64,000 bases of DNA. Origin: an uncultured Eubacteriales bacterium (lineage in GTDB: Bacteria > Bacillota > Clostridia > Christensenellales > UMGS416). Made by a program: the position numbers and the translations under genes. This document shows, one piece after another, positions 32,429 through 41,142 of the stretch. Below the pieces are notes generated by a model. The model was not told the DNA's origin. It saw only the letters and a list, made by a program, of their open reading frames with translations, and made no database searches. The stretch spans positions 1-64,000 of the forward strand of contig UQLW01000016.1 in the NCBI GenBank assembly GCA_900542005.1. The letters run 5' to 3'. Numbering within the stretch: position 1 is the first letter of the stretch; each line of letters opens with the position of its first letter.

Positions 32429-34894
32429 ATGAAGCTGACCTTTTCTGCCGAGCATGTGGCTACCCGGTCCTTCCTGGAGCTTTGCAGCATTGCCAGCGAT
32501 TACGGATATGCGGGCTTTGAAATTTATGACGCCGACGGAGAGAAGCATGCCCACGAGGACAGCATCCTGCGCCCGGCCCATACGGCTGGCGCAAAGCGTA
32601 AGCTGTTCAACCGCCATATTGCCATCCCGGCGCTCACCTATCCCACGCCCATCGAGAACGATGGGGAGGGCGTGGCGCGCTATGTGGAAATGGCGTCCCG
32701 CGCCGGTGCGCCCTATGTGATTATCCGCATTGAGCAGGAACCCGACATGGAGCGGATCCTGGCAACCCTGCGCCCGGCCATTGACAAGGCTGAGCGCTAC
32801 GACGTGACGCTGCTGCTGGAAACGGTAGGATACCTGGCCAATACGCAGCACGTCATCAATATCATCAACCGCTTTGCCACCGGGGCCCTGGGCGCGGCCT
32901 GGAATGTGCGCGGCAGCTACTTTGACGGGGGAGAGAGCGCCGAACAGACCATCCAGACCCTTGGCGCGTATATCAACTATGTGCGCCTGGGCGATCGAAA
33001 GGGCGGCGTCAACGTGCTGCTGGGCGACGGCGACCTGCCGGTGAAGGAATTCGTCAACGCGCTGCGGGCCCTGAACTTTGAGGGCTACCTCTGCGCCGAT
33101 TGGAACGACGAGGTGCGGGATCCCGACATCGTGCTGACGCACTTTTCCAGCTACCTTGCCAGCGTCGCCGAGGAGGAGGACAAGAGCAGCCGCCTGTACT
33201 ATAACCGGGCCCATACCGGCTCCTATATCTGGCCCAAGTATGAGCTGATCGATAAGACCTTTTCCCAGGTGCTGGACGCCATGGCGGATACATATCCCGA
33301 TCAGTACGCCTTCAAATATACGACGCTGGACTATACCCGGACCTACAGCCAGTTCCGCGAGGATGTGGATAAGGTGGCGGCGGCGCTCATTTCATTGGGC
33401 GTAAAGCCGGGGCATCATGTGGCGATTTGGGCGACCAACGTGCCTCAGTGGTTTTTGACCTTCTGGGCGACGACGAAGATCGGCGCCGTGCTGGTGACGG
33501 TAAACACGGCCTACAAGATCCATGAGGCCGAATACCTGCTGCACCAGTCCGATACCCATACCCTTGTGATGATTGAGGACTGCAAGGATTCCAACTACAA
33601 GGAGATCATGCAGGAGCTTTGCCCGGAGCTGGAGGGGCTTAAGCCGGGCAGCCCCCTGTATTGCGAGCGCCTGCCCTTCCTCCGGAACATTATTACGGTG
33701 GGCTTTGAGATGGAGGGCTGCCTGACGTGGGAGGAGATGCTCAGGCGCTCCAGCATGGTGCCGGAGGAGGAAGTGCGCCGCAGGGCTGCGGCGGTGAAGC
33801 CCAACGACGTATGCAACATGCAGTATACCTCGGGCACCACCGGCTTCCCCAAGGGCGTGATGCTGACCCACAGCAACATCGTCAACAACGGCAAGATTAT
33901 CGGCGACCGCATGGATCTGTCCACCGCCGACCGCATGATGATTCAGGTGCCCATGTTCCACTGCTTCGGCATGGTGCTTTCCATGACGAGCATGATGACC
34001 CACGGCGGCACCCTGTGCCCGATCCCCTATTTTTCGCCCAAATCCTCGCTGGCCTGCATCACCAGCGAGCATATCACCTGCTTTAACGGCGTACCCACCA
34101 TGTTTATTGCCATGTTCAACCATGCCGACTTTGCCAAGACGGATTTCTCCCATATCCGCACGGGCATCATGGCGGGAGCCAATTGCCCGCCGGAGCTGAT
34201 GCGGCGGGCGGCGGCCGAGATGAACATGACGGAGATTGTCAGCGTATACGGCCAGACCGAGGCCGCGCCGGGCTGCACCATGGGCGAGGTCAACGAGGAC
34301 CTGGATCACCGCGTGGAGACGGTGGGCAGCGCCTTCCCCGGCGTGGAATGCAAGATCATCGACCCGGAAACCGGGCGGGAGCTGCCCGACGGCGAAAACG
34401 GGGAATTTGTGGCCCGGGGCTTTAACATCATGAAGGGGTATTACAAGATGCCCAAGGCCACGGAGCAGACCATCGACAGCGAGGGCTGGCTGCACTCGGG
34501 CGATATCTGCTGCCGCACGCCCGATGGATACTATAAGGTAACCGGCCGGCTGAAGGACATGATTATCCGCGGAGGCGAAAACCTCTATCCCCGGGAAATT
34601 GAGGAATTCTACCTGACCCATGAAAAGGTGCGGGACGTGCAGGTCGTCGGCGTGCCCGATGAGCGCTATGGGGAAGAGGCCTGCGCCTGGATCATTCTGC
34701 ACCGCGGCGTAACCTCCAGCGAGGAGGAGATGCGCGAATATGGCAACGCCCATATGGCCCGCCATAAGGTGCCGCGGTATTTCATTCTGGTGGACAGCTT
34801 CCCCATGAATGCGGCCGGCAAGATCCTGAAGTACAAAATGCGTGAGGATTCCATCCGCATGCTGAACCTGGACGGCGGCGAGGCGGGCAAATGA
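32429..34894 (+). CDS. Fusion: sugar-epimerase-like TIM barrel + AMP-dependent acyl-CoA ligase
   Basis: An 821-residue two-domain protein. Residues 1-255 resemble the xylose-isomerase-like TIM barrel (sugar phosphate isomerase/epimerase). Some usual metal positions look changed: WNVRG at 158-162 where Asp is common and YVRLGD at 184-189 where His is common; Glu131 is kept. Residues about 265-815 are an adenylate-forming ligase: YTSGTTGFPKG, YGQTEAAPG, GWLHSGDI, GRLKDMIIRGGENLYPREIEE, and the catalytic Lys798 in NAAGKILKY. That domain should activate a carboxylic acid to acyl-CoA through acyl-AMP. ATG 32429 follows GAGGAG, 1 nt after the LeuA-like gene, and the next gene overlaps by 4 nt. Acid substrate unknown. 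Confidence 0.87.
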   Translation: MKLTFSAEHVATRSFLELCSIASDYGYAGFEIYDADGEKHAHEDSILRPAHTAGAKRKLFNRHIAIPALTYPTPIENDGEGVARYVEMASRAGAPYVIIRIEQEPDMERILATLRPAIDKAERYDVTLLLETVGYLANTQHVINIINRFATGALGAAWNVRGSYFDGGESAEQTIQTLGAYINYVRLGDRKGGVNVLLGDGDLPVKEFVNALRALNFEGYLCADWNDEVRDPDIVLTHFSSYLASVAEEEDKSSRLYYNRAHTGSYIWPKYELIDKTFSQVLDAMADTYPDQYAFKYTTLDYTRTYSQFREDVDKVAAALISLGVKPGHHVAIWATNVPQWFLTFWATTKIGAVLVTVNTAYKIHEAEYLLHQSDTHTLVMIEDCKDSNYKEIMQELCPELEGLKPGSPLYCERLPFLRNIITVGFEMEGCLTWEEMLRRSSMVPEEEVRRRAAAVKPNDVCNMQYTSGTTGFPKGVMLTHSNIVNNGKIIGDRMDLSTADRMMIQVPMFHCFGMVLSMTSMMTHGGTLCPIPYFSPKSSLACITSEHITCFNGVPTMFIAMFNHADFAKTDFSHIRTGIMAGANCPPELMRRAAAEMNMTEIVSVYGQTEAAPGCTMGEVNEDLDHRVETVGSAFPGVECKIIDPETGRELPDGENGEFVARGFNIMKGYYKMPKATEQTIDSEGWLHSGDICCRTPDGYYKVTGRLKDMIIRGGENLYPREIEEFYLTHEKVRDVQVVGVPDERYGEEACAWIILHRGVTSSEEEMREYGNAHMARHKVPRYFILVDSFPMNAAGKILKYKMREDSIRMLNLDGGEAGK

Positions 34895-35727
34895 GCCGGG
34901 TGATCGATTGCCACTGCCACATCTACCCGGACGCCATATGCCAAAGGGCTGTGCAGGGGATTTCAGGCTTTTATGGGCTGCCCCTTGTCTATGACGGCAG
35001 CATTGGTACGCTGCGCGCGCTGGGGAAAGCCCATGGGATCGACCATTTCGTTGTCTTTTCCGTGGCGACAACGCCGCACCAAACCCAAAGCATCAATTCC
35101 TTTATCGCACGTTCTGTTCAGGAAAGCCGGGGTGCCATGACCGGGCTGGGTACGGTTCATCCCGAAAGCGCCGATATCCGGAGCGAGGTGGAGGCGATAC
35201 GCCGCCTGGGCCTTAAAGGAGTGAAGCTGCACCACGACATACAGAAGATAGAGGCGGATGACATCCGCTGCATGCGGATCTACGAGCAGTGCGAAGAAAA
35301 GGGATTGCCGGTGCTGCTGCACGCAGGGGATAACCGCTATGATTACTCCAACCCCAAGCGCCTGGAGCAGGTGCTGAAGCGTTTTCCCCACCTTACGGTC
35401 ATCGGCGCCCATCTGGGCGGCTGGTCAGTATGGGAGGAGGCGGCGGACCGGCTGCCGCCCTATGCCAATTTCCATGTGGACTGCTCCTCGTCCCTTTACG
35501 CCCTAACGCCGGAGCGGGCACGGTCGATCATCCGGGCCTATGGGGCCGAGCGCGTCCTTTTTGGCACCGATTACCCCATGTGGCCGGTGGGCGATGAACT
35601 TTCCCGGCTGCGGGCGCTGGGGCTTTCCGAGCAGGAGATAGAGGCCATTACCCACCGCAATGCCCAGAAGCTTCTGGGCATTGCCCCGGCCGGCGCGGAG
35701 GCTGCGGGCCAGGCCGCTTCCAGCTAG
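34891..35727 (+). CDS. Amidohydrolase-family (TIM-barrel metal) hydrolase
   Basis: A 278-residue amidohydrolase-2 type protein; relatives hydrolyse or decarboxylate small ring or acid compounds. Metal-site residues visible are His8 and His10 (DCHCHIYP), GVKLHHD near 111-117, LLHAGDNR near 146-153, AHLGGW near 173-178 and FGTDYPMW near 228-235. It is third in the Leu T-box operon, overlapping the fusion gene by 4 nt (ATGA), and a strong terminator follows. Its substrate is presumably linked to the acyl-CoA ligase and LeuA-like protein, but cannot be named. Confidence 0.87.
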   Translation: MSRVIDCHCHIYPDAICQRAVQGISGFYGLPLVYDGSIGTLRALGKAHGIDHFVVFSVATTPHQTQSINSFIARSVQESRGAMTGLGTVHPESADIRSEVEAIRRLGLKGVKLHHDIQKIEADDIRCMRIYEQCEEKGLPVLLHAGDNRYDYSNPKRLEQVLKRFPHLTVIGAHLGGWSVWEEAADRLPPYANFHVDCSSSLYALTPERARSIIRAYGAERVLFGTDYPMWPVGDELSRLRALGLSEQEIEAITHRNAQKLLGIAPAGAEAAGQAASS

Positions 35728-35754
35728 CGCCGGGCCTATGGGAAGATTGTTCCG

Positions 35755-35791
35755 AACCCCCGTTTTCCCCCAAAGGGAAACGGGGGTTTTT
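35755..35791 (+). terminator. Terminator of the Leu T-box operon
   Basis: AACCCCCGTTTTCCC / GGGAAACGGGGGTT with a 5 nt loop, followed by a T-run. Confidence 0.9.
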
Positions 35792-35892
35792 CTGGCTATG
35801 GGCGGCTGAGACAATTCACCGGGGAAGATGGATTTACCCGATGAATTCGTGTATAATAGGGAACGTGATTCTATAGGAGGGCGGACGTAAGC

Positions 35893-36759
35893 TTGAATAT
35901 CAACTGGTACCCCGGGCATATGGCCAAAACCCGGCGCCTGATGCAGGAGCAGCTCAAGGCGGTGGATATGGTGATTGAGGTGGTGGACGCACGGATCCCG
36001 CTGGCCTCGAGAAACCCTGACTTTGAAACCCTTTTTGCCGGGAAAACCCGGATGATCGTACTGAATAAGGCTGACCTGGCCGAGGAAGCGGCCAACCGCC
36101 GCTGGATGGAATATTACGCCCGGCAGGGCTACTTTGCCATCGAATCGGTGGCGACCAACCAGAAGGCGCGGGGGCGGGTGCTGAAGGTGATCGACGAAAC
36201 CATGGGACCCAAGGTCCGGCAGCTGCTGGAAAAAAAAGGGGTGCACAAGACCATACGGGCCATGATTGTGGGCATCCCCAACGTGGGCAAGTCCGCGCTG
36301 ATCAACTGCCTGTCCCAGGGCGGCGGCGCGCGGACGGGCAACCGCCCCGGCGTAACCCGGGGGACCCAGCTGATCCGGGTTACGCCTTATCTTGAGCTTA
36401 TGGACACGCCCGGCGTGCTGTGGCCCAAGCTGGAGGTGGAGGAATACGCCCGCCATTTGGCCTATACCGGCTCCATACGAGACCAGGTGATGGATACCTA
36501 TCAGCTAGCCCTGGCCCTCATCGCTGAATTGGCCGGCCGCGCGCCGGAAATATTGACCGGGCGCTACAGGCTGGAGGCCCTGGCGGAGGATCCGCAGCTA
36601 ATCCTCCAGGATATCTGCCGCAAGCGGGGGTGGATTGCCCGCGGGGGCGTCGCCGATGAGGAGCGGGGTGCTGGGCTCGTGCTTACCGAATTCCGGGCGG
36701 GGAAGCTGGGGCGGATCACGCTGGAGCAGCCCGAGGAGCAGGACGCATGCCAGAGCTGA
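35893..36759 (+). CDS. rbgA: Ribosome biogenesis GTPase YlqF/RbgA
   Basis: RbgA drives a late step of 50S subunit assembly. It is a circularly permuted GTPase: G4 NKAD (58-61) comes before G1 GIPNVGKS (128-135) and G3 DTPG (172-175). The N-terminus NWYPGHMAKTRR is a hallmark. 288 residues, normal. The start is TTG at 35893, with TAGGAGG 13 nt upstream and TATAAT at 35852-35857. It overlaps rnhB by 13 nt, as in B. subtilis ylqF-rnhB. Confidence 0.96.
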   Translation: MNINWYPGHMAKTRRLMQEQLKAVDMVIEVVDARIPLASRNPDFETLFAGKTRMIVLNKADLAEEAANRRWMEYYARQGYFAIESVATNQKARGRVLKVIDETMGPKVRQLLEKKGVHKTIRAMIVGIPNVGKSALINCLSQGGGARTGNRPGVTRGTQLIRVTPYLELMDTPGVLWPKLEVEEYARHLAYTGSIRDQVMDTYQLALALIAELAGRAPEILTGRYRLEALAEDPQLILQDICRKRGWIARGGVADEERGAGLVLTEFRAGKLGRITLEQPEEQDACQS

Positions 36760-37361
36760 CCTATGAACGGCAGGCGATGGAGCAGGGCTACGTCCGCATC
36801 GCCGGCATGGACGAGGTGGGCCGGGGCCCGTTGGCCGGGCCGGTTGTCACCGCCTGCGTCGTCCTTCCGCTGGAGGAGGAGCGCCTGATCGAGGGCGTAA
36901 CCGACTCCAAGAGGCTGACGCCCAAGCGGCGGGCGCGGCTGGAGGGAGAGATCCTGGCCCGCGCGGAGGGCTGGGCCCTGGGCGTGGTCGATGAAGGGAC
37001 GATTGACCGGATCAATATCCTGAACGCTACGCGCCAGGCGATGGCCCAGGCGGTTCTGAGCCTGGATCCTCCGCCCCAGCTGGTGCTGGTGGACGCGGTA
37101 GGGGGGCTGGCCATTCCCATGGCGCAATGGCCCATCGTGAAGGGCGACCTGAAAAGCTACCTGATCGGCGCGGCCTCCATTGTGGCGAAGGAGGCCCGCG
37201 ACCGCATGATGCGCCAATACGACGCCCAGTACCCCGGCTATGGCTTTGCCCGGAACATGGGCTATGGCACGGCGGAGCATATTGCCGCCCTGCGGAGGCT
37301 GGGGCCCTGCCCGATCCACCGCCGCAGCTTTCTACACAAGATATTAGGAGGAGCGATATGA
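36747..37361 (+). CDS. rnhB: Ribonuclease HII
   Basis: Removes RNA from RNA-DNA hybrids and single ribonucleotides from DNA. GMDEVGRGPLAGPV contains the catalytic Asp22 and Glu23; LVLVDAVGG near 109-117 holds the next Asp, and KGDLKSYLIGAASIVAKEARDR the last motif. The end GYGTAEHIAALRRLGPCPIHRRSF is typical. 204 residues. It overlaps rbgA by 13 nt and the glycosyltransferase by 4 nt. Confidence 0.97.
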   Translation: MPELTYERQAMEQGYVRIAGMDEVGRGPLAGPVVTACVVLPLEEERLIEGVTDSKRLTPKRRARLEGEILARAEGWALGVVDEGTIDRINILNATRQAMAQAVLSLDPPPQLVLVDAVGGLAIPMAQWPIVKGDLKSYLIGAASIVAKEARDRMMRQYDAQYPGYGFARNMGYGTAEHIAALRRLGPCPIHRRSFLHKILGGAI

Positions 37362-40300
37362 AAATAAAACGCTTTGCCCTGCTGGCCTGCCTGGCGGCGG
37401 CCCTGCTGCTGGCCGCGCCCTGCGCCTGGGCCCAGGGGGAGAACCTTTTGCAGAACGGCGATTTTTCAGAGAGCTCCGGAGCGCTTCCCGATGGCTGGAC
37501 CACCAGCGCCTGGGTGATGGACGAGCTGTATTCCAGCTTTTCCCTGTCAGCCGACGAGGAGCAAGGGCAGGTGGCGGTGATCGAGAGCGAGGTGGCCAAC
37601 GATGCCCGGTTCGAGCAGACGATCGCGGTGGAACCGGAAACGGTCTATGAAATTTCCGGCCTGATCCGGGCTGAAAACGTATCGGGTGAAATCGGCGCTA
37701 ACCTCTCCGTGGCCGATACCTTTGTTTACACCGATATGATCAGCGATTCCGGCGGCGCCTGGATCCCGGTATCGCTGTATGTGCGTACCGGCGAGGGGCA
37801 AAGCAGCCTTACGCTGTATGCCCGGCTGGGCGGGTACGGCGGGACCGCTACCGGGCGGGCTGAATTCGCCCGGCTTTCGGTGCGCCAGGCCGAGCCTGAG
37901 GCGGGCGTATTGGTGGAGGATCTGACCCCGGCTGAGAGCGGGCAGGATGAGACGGAAACGATGGACCTCTCCAGGGCTATGCCCCTTTTGTGCCTGGTTA
38001 TGGCCGGCGCCGCCCTCTTGTGGTATCTTTCCCGGCGCTACTGGCGGCTGCAGCCGGCTGTTGGCGAGGGCTCCCAGCCCTGGCGGGCTGCTGTAGTTTC
38101 GCTCTTTCTGGCGGCACTGGCTATCCGCCTGGTGATGGCTGTATCCGTCTATGGATACCCCAATGACATTGCCTGCTGGAAGGGCTGGTCGCAGACTGTC
38201 TATGAAACGGGCTTTGCCGGATTCTATGAAAGCGGGCAATTCGCCGACTATCCGCCGGTGTATATCGGTGTGCTCTATGGGATCGGGATTATCCGGAACC
38301 TATTCCAGCTGGGCAATGATTCGGCCTTTTTCCTGCTGCTGGTGAAGCTGCCCTCCATCCTGGCGGATATGGCGGCAGGATGGCTGATCTTCCGCCTGGC
38401 CTGCCGGCGCTTCAGCTGGCAGAGCGCCTTAGGCTTCGCTTGCTTTTTCCTGCTGAATCCGGCTGTGCTCATCAACGCGTCGGCATGGGGCCAGGTGGAT
38501 GCGCTTTTGGCGCTGTTCATGGTGGGCTGCTTGGCGATGCTCTATAAAAACCGGTGGGTGGAGGCTACGGTCATCATGGTGGCGGGCATCCTGTTCAAGC
38601 CGCAGATGCTCTTTATCGCACCGCTCTTTTTGCCCTGCCTGGTGTCCTATATCAAGGAGCATCCGGCCAGAAGAAGCCTGATTACCGCAGGCAAATGCCT
38701 GGGCGCGGCGGCGGTCACAGCGCTTGTGATTATCCTGCCCTTCTCCGGCGGGCGCGGGCTTTCCTGGATCGTGCAGCTTTATACCTCCACCCTGGGCTCC
38801 TACCCCTATGCCTCGGTCAATGCCGCCAATGTGGCGGCGTTCTTTGGCGGCCTATGGGTGGAGAATACCCAGCAGGTGCTGGGCCTTTCCTATGCCGTAT
38901 GGGGAAGCCTCGGCATTGTGGCAGCGGTGGCGGTCGCGCTGGCGGCCTGCTTCAGGGATAAGGACAGGAGCAACCTGCTCTTTTACGGCGCGCTGCTGCT
39001 GACCGGTATCTTCACCTTGGGCCATGGTATGCATGAGCGGTATATGTTCCCGGCGCTGTTTATGTTGGCCTTCTCCTATGCGCGGACAGGGAGGCGGATG
39101 CACCTGTGGTGCTTCACCGCCCTCTCGGTGACGCAGTTTTTCAACATGGCGGTGGTGCTGGTCAACTCGCACCTGCCCCCGAACAGCGCCCTGGTGTTCT
39201 GGCTCTCGCTGGCGCAGGCTGTGCTGTATGGCCTGATGGTGTGGGCCGCCCTGGCCCAGGCCTGGGGGAAGCCGGTGGAGCAGTGCCGCATCTTTCACTT
39301 GAAGCTGCCGGATCAGGGAAAGCCGCACACCTTGGAAACGCAGCATGCCCGCGGATGGCTGGGCGAGCCTGCGCCCGCCACGGCCAAGGCCGGCTGGGAC
39401 CGCTGGGCGGTATGGGTGCTGACGGCGGTATACGCTGTCGTTTCGCTGGTCTACCTTGGGGATCTGAAGGCGCCGCAGAGCATGTGGACCATTACAGGGG
39501 AGAATCAATCCTTTGTGGTGGATCTGGGCGAGGATGCGCCGTCTGTCAAGCAGCTATGGCAGTACCGCACCCTCAGCGCCGCGGGAGCCAGTATTGTGGT
39601 AGAGGAGTCCGACGACAGGGAGCATTGGACGCAGGTTACGGAGATTGTGCTGGATGATACGGCCGCCAACGATGTATTCAAGTGGTTTACCGATCCGATG
39701 GTGACCTTTAAGCGCTATCTGCGCTTCAGCTTCCCCACGCCGCTGCTGCGGGAGCTGGAGCTGGCGCTGATCGACGCCCAGGGGCAGCCGGTGGCGGTTC
39801 AGGCGATCCTCGATGTGCAATGCGACGACCCCAACGGCCCGGCGCTGCTCTTTGACGAGCAGCAGCTGATCCCCCAAAACCCCAGCCAGCTGAACAGCAC
39901 CTATTTCGACGAGATCTACCACGCGCGCACAGCCTGGGAGCATAAAAACGGCATGAGCCCCTATGAGGTAACCCATCCGCCGCTGGGTAAGATCATCATC
40001 ATGCTGGGCATCTCCCTTTTCGGCATGACGCCCTTCGGCTGGCGGGTGGCAGGGGCCGTATTCGGCATCCTGATGGTGCCCATGGTCTATTATCTGGCCA
40101 GGCAGCTGCTGCGCAGCGGGAAATTTGCCTTTGTGGCCGCCTTTATGATGTGCTGGGATTTCATGCATTTCGCGCAGACGCGTATCGCCACCATTGATGT
40201 GTTTGCGGTATTCTTCATCCTGTGCATGTACTATTGCATGGCGCGGTACCTGCGGCTGAGCCACCCGGAGGCCGACCGCCGCAAGCGGGCCCTTTGGCTG

Positions 40301-41128
40301 GCGCTGTGCGGCATCAGCTTCGGCCTGGGGGCCGCCACCAAGTGGACCTGCATCTATGCTGGCGCGGGTCTGGCTGTCCTGTTCTTTATTGATCTGGGTA
40401 TTGGGCTCAGGCAGTTTGCCCTGGCGCGCCGGGAGGCGGCGCCTCCCGCCTGGACAAAGGGCTATTGGAAGGCTCTGTGGCTGCGGCTGGCCTGGTGCGT
40501 GGTGTTCTTTATCCTGGTGCCGGCCGGCATCTATGTGGCCAGCTATGCACCCTATATGCTGGACGGCCGCTTTGACCTGAACGTGGTGCTGGAGAACCAG
40601 CGCTATATGCTCTCCTATCATACCCAGCTGGTGGACGATCACTTCTTCAAATCGCCCTGGTATGAATGGCCGCTGATCATCAAACCGATCTGGTTCTATA
40701 TGAACAATTACCTGCCTGAGGGGCAGATGGGCTCCATCGCCTCCTTCGGCAATCCCGCCGTGTGGTGGGTCGGATTGGCCGCAATCCTGGCCCTGGCGGT
40801 CCGGGTGGTGCGCCGGCGGGCCGGCTGCTGGCAGGACTGGTTTATCGTCATCGGTTTCCTGGCCCAGTTTTTGCCCTGGGTGCTGGTGCCGCGATCCACC
40901 TTTATCTATCACTATTTCGCCTCGGTGCCCTTCATCATCCTGGCGTCGGCCCGGCTGATGGAGGACATCGTGGAGCGCTGGCCGCGGCTGAACCGGGCGC
41001 TGCCGGCCTATCTGGCGGTGGTGCTGGCGCTGTTCATCCTCTTTTATCCGGTGCTGTCGGGCCTGCCCATTTCATCGGCCTATGGCGCCCTGCTCAAGTG
41101 GATGCCCACCTGGTATTTTACCTACTAG
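37358..41128 (+). CDS. Giant two-module membrane glycosyltransferase (GT-C; PMT/GT39-like C-terminus)
   Basis: A 1256-residue envelope protein. The signal peptide (1-25, ending AWA) is followed by a beta-sandwich, CBM-like domain (27-185; NLLQNGDFSES) and a membrane segment near 205. The first polytopic GT-C module (about 240-640) has NDIACWKGW and DYPPVYIG. A discoidin-like lumenal segment follows (about 700-800). The second polytopic module (845-1256) matches protein O-mannosyltransferases, with Asp851-Glu852 in FDEIYHARTAWE and THPPLGK near 872-878. Such enzymes move sugars from lipid-phosphate donors to proteins or glycans outside the membrane. ATG 37358 follows TAGGAGG and overlaps rnhB. 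It lies inside an otherwise housekeeping cluster. Confidence 0.85.
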   Translation: MKIKRFALLACLAAALLLAAPCAWAQGENLLQNGDFSESSGALPDGWTTSAWVMDELYSSFSLSADEEQGQVAVIESEVANDARFEQTIAVEPETVYEISGLIRAENVSGEIGANLSVADTFVYTDMISDSGGAWIPVSLYVRTGEGQSSLTLYARLGGYGGTATGRAEFARLSVRQAEPEAGVLVEDLTPAESGQDETETMDLSRAMPLLCLVMAGAALLWYLSRRYWRLQPAVGEGSQPWRAAVVSLFLAALAIRLVMAVSVYGYPNDIACWKGWSQTVYETGFAGFYESGQFADYPPVYIGVLYGIGIIRNLFQLGNDSAFFLLLVKLPSILADMAAGWLIFRLACRRFSWQSALGFACFFLLNPAVLINASAWGQVDALLALFMVGCLAMLYKNRWVEATVIMVAGILFKPQMLFIAPLFLPCLVSYIKEHPARRSLITAGKCLGAAAVTALVIILPFSGGRGLSWIVQLYTSTLGSYPYASVNAANVAAFFGGLWVENTQQVLGLSYAVWGSLGIVAAVAVALAACFRDKDRSNLLFYGALLLTGIFTLGHGMHERYMFPALFMLAFSYARTGRRMHLWCFTALSVTQFFNMAVVLVNSHLPPNSALVFWLSLAQAVLYGLMVWAALAQAWGKPVEQCRIFHLKLPDQGKPHTLETQHARGWLGEPAPATAKAGWDRWAVWVLTAVYAVVSLVYLGDLKAPQSMWTITGENQSFVVDLGEDAPSVKQLWQYRTLSAAGASIVVEESDDREHWTQVTEIVLDDTAANDVFKWFTDPMVTFKRYLRFSFPTPLLRELELALIDAQGQPVAVQAILDVQCDDPNGPALLFDEQQLIPQNPSQLNSTYFDEIYHARTAWEHKNGMSPYEVTHPPLGKIIIMLGISLFGMTPFGWRVAGAVFGILMVPMVYYLARQLLRSGKFAFVAAFMMCWDFMHFAQTRIATIDVFAVFFILCMYYCMARYLRLSHPEADRRKRALWLALCGISFGLGAATKWTCIYAGAGLAVLFFIDLGIGLRQFALARREAAPPAWTKGYWKALWLRLAWCVVFFILVPAGIYVASYAPYMLDGRFDLNVVLENQRYMLSYHTQLVDDHFFKSPWYEWPLIIKPIWFYMNNYLPEGQMGSIASFGNPAVWWVGLAAILALAVRVVRRRAGCWQDWFIVIGFLAQFLPWVLVPRSTFIYHYFASVPFIILASARLMEDIVERWPRLNRALPAYLAVVLALFILFYPVLSGLPISSAYGALLKWMPTWYFTY

Positions 41129-41142
41129 AAGGAGGATACGGC

